Shown here: piece after piece, positions 42,920 through 52,709 of the stretch
Layout of the letters: the number at the start of each line of letters is the position of its first letter
How positions within the stretch are numbered: position 1 is the stretch's first letter
Origin: Spirosoma validum
Lineage (GTDB): Bacteria > Bacteroidota > Bacteroidia > Cytophagales > Spirosomataceae
Assembly (NCBI RefSeq): GCF_014699035.1
Contig: NZ_JACXAA010000008.1
Span: 186,001 to 250,000, forward strand
Direction of reading: 5' to 3'
DNA: 64,000 nucleotides
Notes under the pieces: model-generated
Database searches by the model: none
What the model was told of the DNA's origin: nothing
What the model saw: the letters and a program-made list of their open reading frames with translations, nothing else
Made by a program: the position numbers and the translations under genes

Positions 42920-45409
42920 TCACTGCTGAAAATAATCAACCTTGTCGGCGTCGATGTTGTTGGTCGGCTTGCTGTCGACACTATTACTGCCAAGTACTGT
43001 GGCGCTTATGGTTAATGCGCCGGTTGTAGCCCCTGGGCTGAGTGATCCACTTAAACCAAGACTTAGTTTGTCTCCAGGCTCAATTCGCTGGGTGGTGGTT
43101 AGTACGTAGTAACTGGCATCTGAGGAAACAAAACTCCAGACTCCATTCTGCACAGATCGTCCTCCTAAGCTTGTCAGGCCAGTATCGAAGTTAAGTCCCA
43201 CACGGGAGTCTTTAGTGATTTTGACCGTAACAAGGCCGCTGGTTGGCCGCGAATTAAGTTCTACCAGGTCCAGCACAACCGAAATGGATGAGTTACCATA
43301 ACTTGGGGAGGGCCGTACATACATAATTGGTGTTAAATCGGGTTCGATTGGTAACGTCTGGAAGGTATTCAATGAACTGGAGAAGTCGGATGTCTCGGTG
43401 GCAGAACATAACGTACGGACTTGCCATTCGTAGATCGTGTTACTGGTTAATCCCGTTAGCGTAAGGGGGCTTCCAATAGTTGCAGCCGGCAGGTTATTTA
43501 CTACCGTCCAGTTGGTAGTGCCCCAAATTCGGTAACGAACCTGGTAGCTCGTCTCGGTGTTGGCAGCCCAATAACTCCAGGACAATTGGGCCGAACTGGT
43601 TGTGACATTCGTTACCTGGAAACTAGAAGGTGGAGCGCATGAGAAAGTAGTAAATGTATATAAAGATGAAAAATCAGAAGTGGCTCCGCCGTTATCGCAC
43701 ACCGTTCTAACCTGCCATTCATAGGTCGAACTACCGGTTAAGGCCGTGATATTGACCGACGTACTGGTCAAGTGATTAACGTTGATCCAGTCATTTGTTC
43801 CGGTCGTCCGATAGCGGAGGTCATAGCTTGTATTCAATCCGACTTGTTCCCAACTGAGAACAGCCGAGGTAACCATGGGTGATACAGACTGATTGTAGGG
43901 TACCTGAAGTTGACATTGAATACCCGTCCTAAAACGAACAGGACCTGAATACGTATCATTCCCGGCTGCCCGAACCTGCCACTCATATTCTGTATCCATA
44001 CTGAGCTGATTAAGCAAGTAAAACGGCTCAGTAGGAGTATTGTCCGACGTCCAGTTCGCTACGCCCACCGGACGCCATTGCAACTGATACTGTGCGCCTT
44101 CACCCAAGCTATTCCAAACCAGTTGGGCGCTGGTTTGCGTAATGTCGGTTGTGATGAGCCCAGTTACCGGAGGAACGGGCAACGTCAGGACCGAGGTAAT
44201 GGAACTAATGCTTCCCGTTGTGCTATTAGACGGACGAATTCGATAGTAATACTGGGTTTGGGCAGTAACCTTCGTATCGACAAATCTTGTTTCATTGGTA
44301 GCCGTTCCCCCGATGGGAACAAAATCGGTGGTGGGTGAGGTAGACCGTTCGATAAAATAGCCCATTTCATTGTCGGCGTTATCCTGCCAGGTGATCACAA
44401 CCGCGACGCCGGTGCTGGTCGCCGTCAAATTACTGGCAGGCACTACGTTAGTCGCTGGAAAATCGAGCGTGTAGGCGGTATGACTTTGCCGAAGCGCCAG
44501 GGCTGCCTGCATGCGCTCGGCTTGTCCCTGCGTGAAATCATGGGTACACGTCATGGAAACGTAATACGACATCGCATTGGTGGTCATTGGATCAAAAAGA
44601 TCCCCATTGGCATCGCGGGCTGTACTGGTCGGATTATACCGGGGACAACCATTAACGTAGCTGACGCTTATTCCGGCCATACCATACGGGTCGGCCGGAG
44701 TGTCACAGATCAGGTCACCGGCGATCTCGCAATTGGCCCCCGGCCCTCGCGTGACTAATTCATCGGTTATGACAGTCCCATTAGAGGGTCCGAGTGTATG
44801 GAACAGGCCAAAGTTGTGCCCCAACTCGTGGGGGATCGTGTAATTGCCAACAATGGTATCGCTGGCACTCTGCGCATAGGTTTGAATAAACGATCGGGTC
44901 GACTGCAGGTTGTTTGCCGGATAATAGGCGTAGCCGCCATATCCCCCCTGTATATTATTAACGTAATACTGGTTCATGGCCTGGTGACTGTCGTGGCTAT
45001 CCACTAAAGGTCCTTCTCCAAATGGGAAGCTGTTATACAATCCGTCATCATCTACATAATCGGGGGTAGTACCAGCAAAATAAAACTGAATACCTATGTT
45101 GTTCAGCAGATAATATCGATTCGTAGCGGCCAGTACCTGATTGATGCTGGTCAATGTGTAGCCGTCTGTGCCGTTACTCCGGCGAATGATATGGGGACGA
45201 ATCGGCACATACGTAATCGTTGTAAAAGCGGTCTGGGTGGCCATCTTTCTTTTTAGAGCCAGAATCGCCTGTTGCTTAAGCGCGTTGGCCTGTGCGGACG
45301 TCAGGTCCTTTATGCCGCAAAAGGGTTGATCGGGTCTGAAAGATTGTTGACCCTTTACCAGCAGGTAGTTACTCAGCAGAATAGCGAGGGTATAAAAAAT
45401 CTTGTTCAT
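42920..45409 (-). CDS. M43-like zinc metallopeptidase with fibronectin type III domains, secreted
   Basis: 829 residues. Signal peptide ends LLVKGQ. The metallopeptidase domain (about 60-310) has the zinc site HELGHNFGLFH (H194, E195, H198, H204) and a Met-turn (TTNAMSYYVSMTCTHDFTQG), typical of metzincins of the pappalysin/cytophagalysin kind. Four or so Fn3 domains follow (about 325-690), each with EWQVR-type strands. The C-terminus (about 700-829) is a beta domain rich in SLG/GLSG. I see no canonical T9SS sorting signal, so its final location is uncertain. Likely degrades extracellular proteins. Confidence 0.92.
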   Translation of the reverse strand: MNKIFYTLAILLSNYLLVKGQQSFRPDQPFCGIKDLTSAQANALKQQAILALKRKMATQTAFTTITYVPIRPHIIRRSNGTDGYTLTSINQVLAATNRYYLLNNIGIQFYFAGTTPDYVDDDGLYNSFPFGEGPLVDSHDSHQAMNQYYVNNIQGGYGGYAYYPANNLQSTRSFIQTYAQSASDTIVGNYTIPHELGHNFGLFHTLGPSNGTVITDELVTRGPGANCEIAGDLICDTPADPYGMAGISVSYVNGCPRYNPTSTARDANGDLFDPMTTNAMSYYVSMTCTHDFTQGQAERMQAALALRQSHTAYTLDFPATNVVPASNLTATSTGVAVVITWQDNADNEMGYFIERSTSPTTDFVPIGGTATNETRFVDTKVTAQTQYYYRIRPSNSTTGSISSITSVLTLPVPPVTGLITTDITQTSAQLVWNSLGEGAQYQLQWRPVGVANWTSDNTPTEPFYLLNQLSMDTEYEWQVRAAGNDTYSGPVRFRTGIQCQLQVPYNQSVSPMVTSAVLSWEQVGLNTSYDLRYRTTGTNDWINVNHLTSTSVNITALTGSSTYEWQVRTVCDNGGATSDFSSLYTFTTFSCAPPSSFQVTNVTTSSAQLSWSYWAANTETSYQVRYRIWGTTNWTVVNNLPAATIGSPLTLTGLTSNTIYEWQVRTLCSATETSDFSSSLNTFQTLPIEPDLTPIMYVRPSPSYGNSSISVVLDLVELNSRPTSGLVTVKITKDSRVGLNFDTGLTSLGGRSVQNGVWSFVSSDASYYVLTTTQRIEPGDKLSLGLSGSLSPGATTGALTISATVLGSNSVDSKPTNNIDADKVDYFQQ

Positions 45410-45594
45410 TTTGGTGAATAGAAAATGTGAATCCAGTAGCGTATACTCATCAAAGCGTGAAGTCGTTTATTCGGCTTATTTTATTGCCGATAGAATTGAC
45501 GTTTAAAAGAAGTTGTGGCTGAACGCATTCATCACGGGTCGGGAGATACAGGTAGTGTTTAAGCGTAAAAAGCAACAGGGTAATGAAATAAAAA

Positions 45595-45617
45595 AACCTG
45601 GCTTATTGAGCCAGGTT
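45595..45617 (-). terminator. strong hairpin with U-tract (read on minus strand)
   Basis: AACCTGGCT (45595-45603) pairs with AGCCAGGTT (45609-45617). On the minus strand a run of seven Ts follows. It lies about 170 bp past the permease stop and may back up the terminator at 45764. The rest of 45410-45788 holds no gene. Confidence 0.7.
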
Positions 45618-45763
45618 CCTAAGATAAAGTATCAAGTGAGGGTTTATGCAGATTTAAATTGCATTGTCTCAAAAGTGAAAGGAATAGTCCCCAATCTCAT
45701 AAAAACGGGTTCCAAGATGACAAAAATGAATAAGAACTGGAGCGCTGAAGAATAGGTTTTGAA

Positions 45764-45797
45764 AAAGAAATAAGACCTCGAAGCAGTCTTATTTCTT
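45764..45797 (-). terminator. hairpin terminator overlapping the permease stop codon
   Basis: Arms about 45764-45776 and 45786-45797 pair (AAGAAATAAGAC on the minus strand). The TAA stop of the permease lies within the stem, followed by Ts. Ends the LolC/E-like gene's transcript. Confidence 0.65.
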
Positions 45798-47015
45798 AAA
45801 TGCCAGTGCTTTCACAGGTTGAATCCGGCTAATGATGATTGTAGGAATCCAAAGAACCAACGCGATGATGAGCACCGTCGCTGCGTTCAGAATGAGAATC
45901 GTTGGCCAATCCCAGGTAATGGGCACGTAGTTCATGAAGTAGTTTTTAGGGTCGAGTGGAATCAGCTTGAACTTATCTTGAATGAAGCACACCCCTAAGC
46001 CCACTACGTTGCCAATGAGCAAGCCCCAGCCAACCATGTTCAACCCAACTACGACGAACAGACGTTGAATAAGCGGATTCGGACTGCCGATGGCTTTCAG
46101 TAAACCGATCATAGGCGTCCGTTCGATGATCAGCACCAGTAGCACGGAAACCATATTAAACGAGGCCACAAAACCAATCAGGCTGAGCAGAATCACCATG
46201 TTCCGATCAAGCAGCACCATCCAGTCGAACAGGGGTCGGTATTGATCGGTTACGCGGGTCAGCCGCATATCGGGCGACATGACATCGAACACCTTGTCTG
46301 CCGTTGTTTCAACCTTATTGAAATCTTTTACGAAAATTTCGTAGGTACCAACCGAATCGATACCCCAACGGTTCAGCCGCTGTATCAGGCGAATATCACC
46401 CAGGGCAATGGTCTTATCCACTTCTTCAAGTCCCGTATCGTAAATACCCACTACGGTCATTTTTCGGGCACGGGGTGGATTGCCCAGAAAATAAAGTGGG
46501 ATGCTTTCGCCCACTTTTACCTTCAATTGATTCGCCATGTACTGACTCAGCAGCAGTTGGGTTGACCCATTCCCCGTATCGGCTCCTACGGTGGGCACCG
46601 TTCCAGCTACGAGCGATTCGCGTAGTAAATTCCAGTTATAATCCCGGCCAACGCCTTTTAGAATAACCCCCGTCAGTTCCTCATCGGTTTTCAGAATACC
46701 GGCCTTCAGCGCGACAGCCTGGATGTGTTGCACGCCCGGAATTCGAGTGCTATCGCGATAGAGAGCGGTGTTGAGCGGCAGCGTCGTTTCTTCGTAGGAA
46801 GCATTGTTACTGAACTTACTGACCTGTAAGTGCGCTCCGAACAAGAATATCTTCTGCTGAATGGTGTTCTTAAAGCCAAACAGCACCGCAAAGGCAACAA
46901 TCAGAATAGCGAGCCCAAGGGCGATGCTGATAACGCCAATACGGGTAACAGTGGCCGAGAAACTACCATTAGGCGCATGGCGTACTTTGCGGGCCAGAAA
47001 AACAGGAACGTTCAA
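45789..47015 (-). CDS. FtsX-family ABC permease, LolC/E-like
   Basis: 408 residues. One helix near the N-terminus (VISIALGLAILIVAFAVLFG), a large periplasmic MacB_PCD-type domain (about 50-265) and three C-terminal helices in the FtsX domain (about 275-400: VILLSLIGFVASFNMVSVLL, VVVGLNMVGWGLLIGNVVGL, ATVLIIALVLWIPTIII). The FtsX region motif ERTPMIGLLKAIGSPN matches lipoprotein-releasing systems, where LolC/E pull lipoproteins from the inner membrane with ATPase LolD. No ATPase is adjacent, as is common in Bacteroidota. The lipoprotein-rich window fits such a role, but paralogues exist. Confidence 0.88.
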   Translation of the reverse strand: MNVPVFLARKVRHAPNGSFSATVTRIGVISIALGLAILIVAFAVLFGFKNTIQQKIFLFGAHLQVSKFSNNASYEETTLPLNTALYRDSTRIPGVQHIQAVALKAGILKTDEELTGVILKGVGRDYNWNLLRESLVAGTVPTVGADTGNGSTQLLLSQYMANQLKVKVGESIPLYFLGNPPRARKMTVVGIYDTGLEEVDKTIALGDIRLIQRLNRWGIDSVGTYEIFVKDFNKVETTADKVFDVMSPDMRLTRVTDQYRPLFDWMVLLDRNMVILLSLIGFVASFNMVSVLLVLIIERTPMIGLLKAIGSPNPLIQRLFVVVGLNMVGWGLLIGNVVGLGVCFIQDKFKLIPLDPKNYFMNYVPITWDWPTILILNAATVLIIALVLWIPTIIISRIQPVKALAFKK

Positions 47016-47116
47016 GATCGTATTCAGTTAGCCTTTTGCAGAAGGCAGTAACGCAAGTTAGGTAACTAACTAGGGTCGCAAGCTAGTAGTTTGAACAAAT
47101 TAATTCAGTGACGTAG

Positions 47117-47124
47117 CAAAGATA
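47117..47124 (-). promoter_or_regulatory. -7 box TATCTTTG for the LolC/E-like permease gene
   Basis: Read on the minus strand, fits TAnnTTTG, about 100 bp upstream of the start at 47015. No TTG at the usual distance, so moderate support. Confidence 0.4.
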
Positions 47125-47522
47125 GCCGGTTGATCAGTGGTTTTCGTATGCAGGACGATTTATGCTCTAGTAACGCTTTTGTTGAGATATATACTATCGG
47201 TCCTAGTCATTCACTTGCAAGGAATTATAGAAAATTGATACTGAATAAGTTGATAAATATACACTGGTAGTAGAAATGAATAATATTCAAATAAAGTCAG
47301 TTTACTTGGTAAAAGACCAATTATCCTTCTTCAAGCCCTATTCCATAGCTTACTTTTTACGAATAATGACACTATTTTAACATTAATTAGTTTTTAATGT
47401 TAATGCATTTTATATTTGATTAATAGGATAAAATTGGTATCAATAAGTGACTGTTTATTGCTACTAGTTATGATATTTTAGGGCTGCCTATGTAAAAAAA
47501 TAACCTTAGTACGTACGAAAAA

Positions 47523-47551
47523 GGTCAACGATGGTACCAGCATCGTTGACC
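47523..47551. promoter_or_regulatory. hairpin in the leader region of the SusC-SusD-NamZ cluster
   Basis: GGTCAACGATG (47523-47533) and CATCGTTGACC (47541-47551) form an 11-bp stem with a 7-nt loop, 85 bp before susC. No U-tract. It sits at the end of an AT-rich 620-bp region (47016-47636) with no gene, and could be an operator or leader-RNA structure. Confidence 0.5.
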
Positions 47552-47636
47552 CGAAAATTCCCGATCTGCATTGCACCCTTTTGGGGTGTCAGGAACGCTT
47601 TTGTCTTTTTTTATTCAAACAAAAACATCCAAAGTT

Positions 47637-50600
47637 ATGGAAAAATCAGTACCTGATGGGCTGGCGTGTACGATTATCAGAAATCTGGTAATTCCCCTCA
47701 CGCTCAGTGCAAAACTTGCCGGTGCTATGGCCCTGTCGCCACCTGCCGGAAACACGATTGCCCGAGTGGCAATCGCTACATTAAACGTAGCCGACGTCTC
47801 TGTGCAGGGCACTGTATCTGACGAGAAAGGAGAAACGTTGCCCGGCGTTAACGTCGTGATCAAAGGGTCATCGCGTGGGGTCGTTACCGATGCGCAGGGA
47901 CGCTTTACGATTACCGTACCCAATGAGGGAACCGTATTGGTTTTTTCGTTTGTCGGGTATAAAAGCCAGGAAATAACGGTTACCAACACGACGAAGCTGA
48001 CTGTCAAGTTAATTGCCGAAGATCAGTCGCTGGACGAAGTGGTGGTGGTGGGTTATGGAACCCAGTCGCGCGGAACTGTAACGGGATCGGTTGCGTCGGT
48101 AAAATCCGATGATATTCTTCGTACCCCTGCCGTTACAACCTCCAGCGCGCTCGTGGGACGGGTAGCCGGAATTACAGCCCGCCAAACCGATGCCCGACCC
48201 GGTGGTGGAACGAACATTCAGATTCGGAATATGGGAACGCCCCTGTACGTCATTGATGGCATCGTAGCCGATCTGGGACAGTTCAACAACCTGGGTATTA
48301 ACGACATTGAGAATATCTCGATTCTGAAAGACGGTTCGGCCGCGATTTACGGACTTCGGGCCGCGAACGGGGTTGTGCTCGTGACGACCAAACGGGGGAA
48401 AGCTGGTCAGAAACCTGCCATCAATTTGTCGGGGTACTATGGCTTACAGAATTTTACGCGCTATCCTCGTCCGGCCAACGCGTATCAGCACGTCCGGGCG
48501 TTGGCTGAATCGGATCAGAACCGGGGTATCCAGACAACCATCACGCCCGACGAACTGGCGAAATGGCAGGCCAACACCGAGAAAGGGTATCAGAGCTTCG
48601 ACTATTACGATATGGTTATGCGCCCCAACGTACCACAGGCGTATGTGAACGGCAGCGTGTCGGGCGGGTCAGATAACGTAACGTATTACGTATCGGCGAG
48701 TCATCTGAATCAGGATGCGCTGATCAAGGATTATAATTTCAAACGAAGTAATTTTCAGGCGAACGTAGAAGCCGGACTGAGCAAAAAACTTCGGATTGGT
48801 ACCCAGATCAGCGGACGTATTGAAGACCGTTTTCAGACGGGCGTACCGGGCCTTGATGATTACTTCAATCCGTTTCTGAGTATCTTCTCCATGTGGCCTA
48901 TAGAGCGGCCTTATGCGAACGACAATCCGAACTATATCAACCAGACGCACAACGTAAATGTCAATCCCGCTACGTATAAAAAGGAAATAACAGGTACGAT
49001 CAGTGAGCTCTGGCGGGCCGTTAAAGCCAACTTCACGGCGCAGTATGATTTTGATTTTGGCCTGAGCGTGAAAGGTACGTACTCGTATAACTTCACCAAC
49101 TTCGATTTCGATGGATTCGAGTATACGTACGATGCTTACACCTACGACGCGAAAACCGATACCTACAACGTAGTGCCGGGCGGTGGTAATCAGAACCCCT
49201 GGCGCGAACGGCGCAAACGGAACGTAGCGGATCGCTTCATGCAGGTACAGTTGAACTACAACAAGCAGTTTGGTGATCACGGCATATCGGCCGTTGGTGC
49301 CTACGAACGCTACGATACCGATAATAAGTACCTGGTCGTTCATACCGTTCCGCCTAATAACTACATTCCGATCATGTCGTTCGCCAACCAGGATCTACTG
49401 ATCGATGAATGGAACGTAACGGCGCGGGCGGGCTACATTGGCCGGGTTAATTACAACTACAAACAACGCTATCTGGTCGAAGCACTGGGTCGCTACGATG
49501 GGTCGTTCCTGTTCGCACCAGGCCGACGTTATGGCTTTTTTCCGGGAGCGTCGCTGGGCTGGCGTATCAGCGAAGAGCCTTTCTTTAAGGGAAGTGCGGG
49601 TAAGGTAGTCTCGGAACTGAAACTACGGGCCAGCTATGGCCGAACAGGTAGCGATCTGATCAATGATGCCTTTATCGTTGCGCCATTCAGCTACCTGCCC
49701 GGATACAACTTCCTGCAGGGTAGCGCCATCTTCAACGGAAACTACGTCATCGGTGTACAGCCACGCGGCCTGCCTATCACTACCCTTTCGTGGGTGAATA
49801 ACGTATCGACCAACGTCGGGATTGACTTCGGCTTGTTCGGTGGCAAAATCTCGGGACAGTTCGATGCATTTGAGCGGAAACGGACGGGTCTGCCAGCTGC
49901 GCAGTACGACGTATTGCTTCCCAGCGAAGTGGGCTATACGTTACCCAACGCCAACCTAAACTCCGACGCGATTCGTGGTCTGGAAGGAGCTCTTTCGTAT
50001 TCGGGGAAAGCGGGTCAGTTGAATTATACGATTGGGGCTAATGCTACCCTAGCCCGACAGAAAAGCCTGGAGATTTATAAGCCCCGCTTTGGTAATTCCT
50101 GGGACGAATACCGGAACTCGGGTGTGAACCGCTGGTCGAATATCAACTGGGGGTATCAGGTGGTTGGACGATTCCAGTCGCAGCAGGAAATTGATGCCTA
50201 TAATGTCGATAATGACGGACAGGGTAACCGTACTCAGCTTCCCGGCGATTTCGTCTACAAAGACGTAAATGGTGACGGTATTATCAGTGGCCTCGACGAA
50301 CGACCGATTGGGTACGCAGAGGGCTCTACGCCGTATTTTAACTACGCCTTCAACGGTACGCTGGGCTACAAAGGGTTTACGCTGCAAATTGACGTAGTAG
50401 GAGCGGGCTTACAAACCTACCGCCGGGAGGTTGAGCAGCGCATTCCATTCCAGAACAACGGTACGTCACCGAACTACATTTTTGAAGATCGCTGGCACCA
50501 CGCCGATCCGTTCAATGCCGACAGTCCCTGGATTCCGGGAACCTATCCGGCCGTTCGGAAGGATAGTCCCAGCCATGCCAATTACAACAAGCGGAGTGAT

Positions 50601-50840
50601 TTCTGGGTAACGAACGTTCGTTACCTGCGGCTTCGCAACCTGGAACTGGGCTATAATCTACCAAAGCCCTTCCTGAGCAAATTTGGTGTATCGGCCATGC
50701 GCGTCTATATGAACGGTACGAACCTGGGTTCGCTCGACAACCTGAAATCCATTGGTGTAGACCCCGAAATCTCCTCGAACGGCGCGTTGGTATATCCTCC
50801 TCAACGCTTGTATAACGCAGGTTTCTCCGTCACTTTTTAA
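47637..50840 (+). CDS. SusC/RagA-family TonB-dependent transporter
   Basis: 1067 residues from ATG 47637 (MEKSVPDGLACTIIRNLVIP); an in-frame start at 47571 is less likely because the added part is not signal-like. The N-terminal hydrophobic stretch (IPLTLSAKLAGAMALSPPAG) is an unusual signal sequence. It continues with the carboxypeptidase-regulatory-like domain (VSVQGTVSDEKGETLPGVNV), the SusC signature SLDEVVVVGYGTQSRGTVTG, the plug (LYVIDGIVADLGQ, ISILKDGSAAIYGLRAANG) and a barrel ending NAGFSVTF. No STN domain. SusD starts 12 bp downstream. Substrate may be a peptidoglycan fragment given NamZ nearby, but that is inference. Confidence 0.95.
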   Translation: MEKSVPDGLACTIIRNLVIPLTLSAKLAGAMALSPPAGNTIARVAIATLNVADVSVQGTVSDEKGETLPGVNVVIKGSSRGVVTDAQGRFTITVPNEGTVLVFSFVGYKSQEITVTNTTKLTVKLIAEDQSLDEVVVVGYGTQSRGTVTGSVASVKSDDILRTPAVTTSSALVGRVAGITARQTDARPGGGTNIQIRNMGTPLYVIDGIVADLGQFNNLGINDIENISILKDGSAAIYGLRAANGVVLVTTKRGKAGQKPAINLSGYYGLQNFTRYPRPANAYQHVRALAESDQNRGIQTTITPDELAKWQANTEKGYQSFDYYDMVMRPNVPQAYVNGSVSGGSDNVTYYVSASHLNQDALIKDYNFKRSNFQANVEAGLSKKLRIGTQISGRIEDRFQTGVPGLDDYFNPFLSIFSMWPIERPYANDNPNYINQTHNVNVNPATYKKEITGTISELWRAVKANFTAQYDFDFGLSVKGTYSYNFTNFDFDGFEYTYDAYTYDAKTDTYNVVPGGGNQNPWRERRKRNVADRFMQVQLNYNKQFGDHGISAVGAYERYDTDNKYLVVHTVPPNNYIPIMSFANQDLLIDEWNVTARAGYIGRVNYNYKQRYLVEALGRYDGSFLFAPGRRYGFFPGASLGWRISEEPFFKGSAGKVVSELKLRASYGRTGSDLINDAFIVAPFSYLPGYNFLQGSAIFNGNYVIGVQPRGLPITTLSWVNNVSTNVGIDFGLFGGKISGQFDAFERKRTGLPAAQYDVLLPSEVGYTLPNANLNSDAIRGLEGALSYSGKAGQLNYTIGANATLARQKSLEIYKPRFGNSWDEYRNSGVNRWSNINWGYQVVGRFQSQQEIDAYNVDNDGQGNRTQLPGDFVYKDVNGDGIISGLDERPIGYAEGSTPYFNYAFNGTLGYKGFTLQIDVVGAGLQTYRREVEQRIPFQNNGTSPNYIFEDRWHHADPFNADSPWIPGTYPAVRKDSPSHANYNKRSDFWVTNVRYLRLRNLELGYNLPKPFLSKFGVSAMRVYMNGTNLGSLDNLKSIGVDPEISSNGALVYPPQRLYNAGFSVTF

Positions 50841-50852
50841 CCGACAAGCAAC

Positions 50853-52700
50853 ATGATTCGTACATATAAATTGCTGACAGCGAGCCTTATGCTCTGGATG
50901 CTGTCGGCCTGTCAAAAAGATTTTCTGGAACGTCAGCCGCCCAATATAATCCTCGAAAGCCAAGTTTGGAACGACAGTAAGCTGATTACGAGCCTGCTGG
51001 CCAACTACTACGATCGGCTACCGGCTCACACGCAGATCGATATTGGATGGGCTGATTTTACAGCCTACGATGAAGCCATGTGGTCAGGCAATAATGATGG
51101 CAACAACAACCTGATTTCGTATGGCTTCGACCGGTGGCGCTTGTGGGATTACGGCCTGATTCGTGACATTAATCTCGCCATCGAAAACATCGAGAAGGTC
51201 AGCACGGGGCTCAATGCCGCTCAGAAAGCTCAATTTACCGCTGAATTCCGGTTTCTTCGGGCCTACATGTATTTCGAGCTGGTGAAGCGGATGGGGGGCG
51301 TACCGATCATTACGAAACAACTGATCTATGATTTCAGTGGTGATCCGTCGTCGCTTCAGTTTCCGCGGAATAAGGAGTCGGAAGTATACGACTTCATTGC
51401 CACGGAGTTGGATGCCATCAAAAACGACATCGGTAATTCGGGTAGCAACACCCGCGCGAATAAGTTTACCGCGATGGCGTTGAAAAGCCGGGCCATGCTG
51501 TATGCCGCTTCAATTGCCAAATACAACAACCGGCTGGGTGCACCGATTCAGACGACGGGTGGTGAGGTCGGGATTCCAGCCGCACGGGCAACGGAATATT
51601 ATACCAAAGCGCTGGAAGCTGCCAAAGAAGTCATTGCCGGGCCGTATTCATTGTATCGGGCCAACCCAAATCTGGGTGAGAATTTCTTTGAAGCCGTAAC
51701 CAAGAAGCTCAATAATTCGGAAGTGATTCTGGCAAAAGACTTCCTAACAGCCAAAGACAAGCGGCATTCCTTTAGTTATGACAACATTGCCCGGAATATT
51801 CGGGAAGATAACCTGTCGTCGTCCAACATTGCTCCTGCACTGAACCTGGTCGAAGATTACGAATATCTGGACGGTACGTCGGGTGAATTGAAAACCCGCA
51901 CCGCCGACGATAAAGATTACGTCTATTATGATAACCTCAGCGGTCCCTTTGCTAACAAAGACGCTCGTCTGTACGGCACCGTCATCTATCCCGGAACCAG
52001 TTTTAAGGGGCAGGAAGTACAGATTCAGGCGGGCGTAGCGGTCTGGAATGCGACCAGTGCCGGTTACCAATTTATTGAAGGCAATACGTTAGGATCACTT
52101 CATACGGACGGAAAATTGCTAACGGGAAGCTCCGGACCACAGCGTTCGCAAACGGAGGTATCGAATACCGGCTTCTATCTGCGGAAATACATCGATCCAG
52201 CCCCACTGTCGAGTACGCGGGGGATTCGGAGCGATATGTGGTGGGTTCGGTTCCGGTTGGGTGAGGTGTTACTCAATGCTGCCGAAGCCGCTTTCGAACT
52301 GGGCCAGAGCGCCGATGCACTCACCTACGTGAACCGGGTTCGTGAGCGGGCGGGTTTTCCCGCCAACAGCCTGACTACGCTGACGCTGGCCAGGCTCCAG
52401 AACGAACGTCGGGTTGAGCTGGCATTCGAAGATCACCGCGTATGGGACCTGAAACGCTGGCGTATTGCGCACGAGGTCTGGAATGGCAGTTCCAGCAATC
52501 CCGACGCCATGATGTACGCGCTGTATCCGTACCGCGTGATACGTCCTGGTAGTGCCCAGGATGGCAAGTACATCTTTGTGAAGCTGGTAGCTCCCCGCTT
52601 CCGGGCGCCCCGCTTGTTTCAGTTGGGTAACTATTATTCATCCATCGACCAGGCGGTTATTAACAACAATCCCAAAATTGTTCGTAACCCCTTCCATTAA
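50853..52700 (+). CDS. SusD/RagB-family nutrient-binding lipoprotein
   Basis: 615 residues. Lipoprotein signal MIRTYKLLTASLMLWMLSAC, then QKDFLERQPPN, the characteristic N-terminus of the main SusD branch. TPR-like helices follow (TAEFRFLRAYMYFELVKRMG, PIITKQLIYDF), and the C-terminal RagB region holds LGEVLLNAAEAAFELGQSAD, YVNRVRERAGF and ERRVELAFEDHRVWDLKRWR. Surface lid of the SusC at 47637, from which it is separated by 12 bp. Complete. Confidence 0.95.
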   Translation: MIRTYKLLTASLMLWMLSACQKDFLERQPPNIILESQVWNDSKLITSLLANYYDRLPAHTQIDIGWADFTAYDEAMWSGNNDGNNNLISYGFDRWRLWDYGLIRDINLAIENIEKVSTGLNAAQKAQFTAEFRFLRAYMYFELVKRMGGVPIITKQLIYDFSGDPSSLQFPRNKESEVYDFIATELDAIKNDIGNSGSNTRANKFTAMALKSRAMLYAASIAKYNNRLGAPIQTTGGEVGIPAARATEYYTKALEAAKEVIAGPYSLYRANPNLGENFFEAVTKKLNNSEVILAKDFLTAKDKRHSFSYDNIARNIREDNLSSSNIAPALNLVEDYEYLDGTSGELKTRTADDKDYVYYDNLSGPFANKDARLYGTVIYPGTSFKGQEVQIQAGVAVWNATSAGYQFIEGNTLGSLHTDGKLLTGSSGPQRSQTEVSNTGFYLRKYIDPAPLSSTRGIRSDMWWVRFRLGEVLLNAAEAAFELGQSADALTYVNRVRERAGFPANSLTTLTLARLQNERRVELAFEDHRVWDLKRWRIAHEVWNGSSSNPDAMMYALYPYRVIRPGSAQDGKYIFVKLVAPRFRAPRLFQLGNYYSSIDQAVINNNPKIVRNPFH

Positions 52701-52709
52701 TCTCCGATC

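Noticed and set aside
45513..45755. 80-residue plus-strand frame
   Set aside because: Covers a minus-strand terminator hairpin; lysine-rich low-complexity translation.
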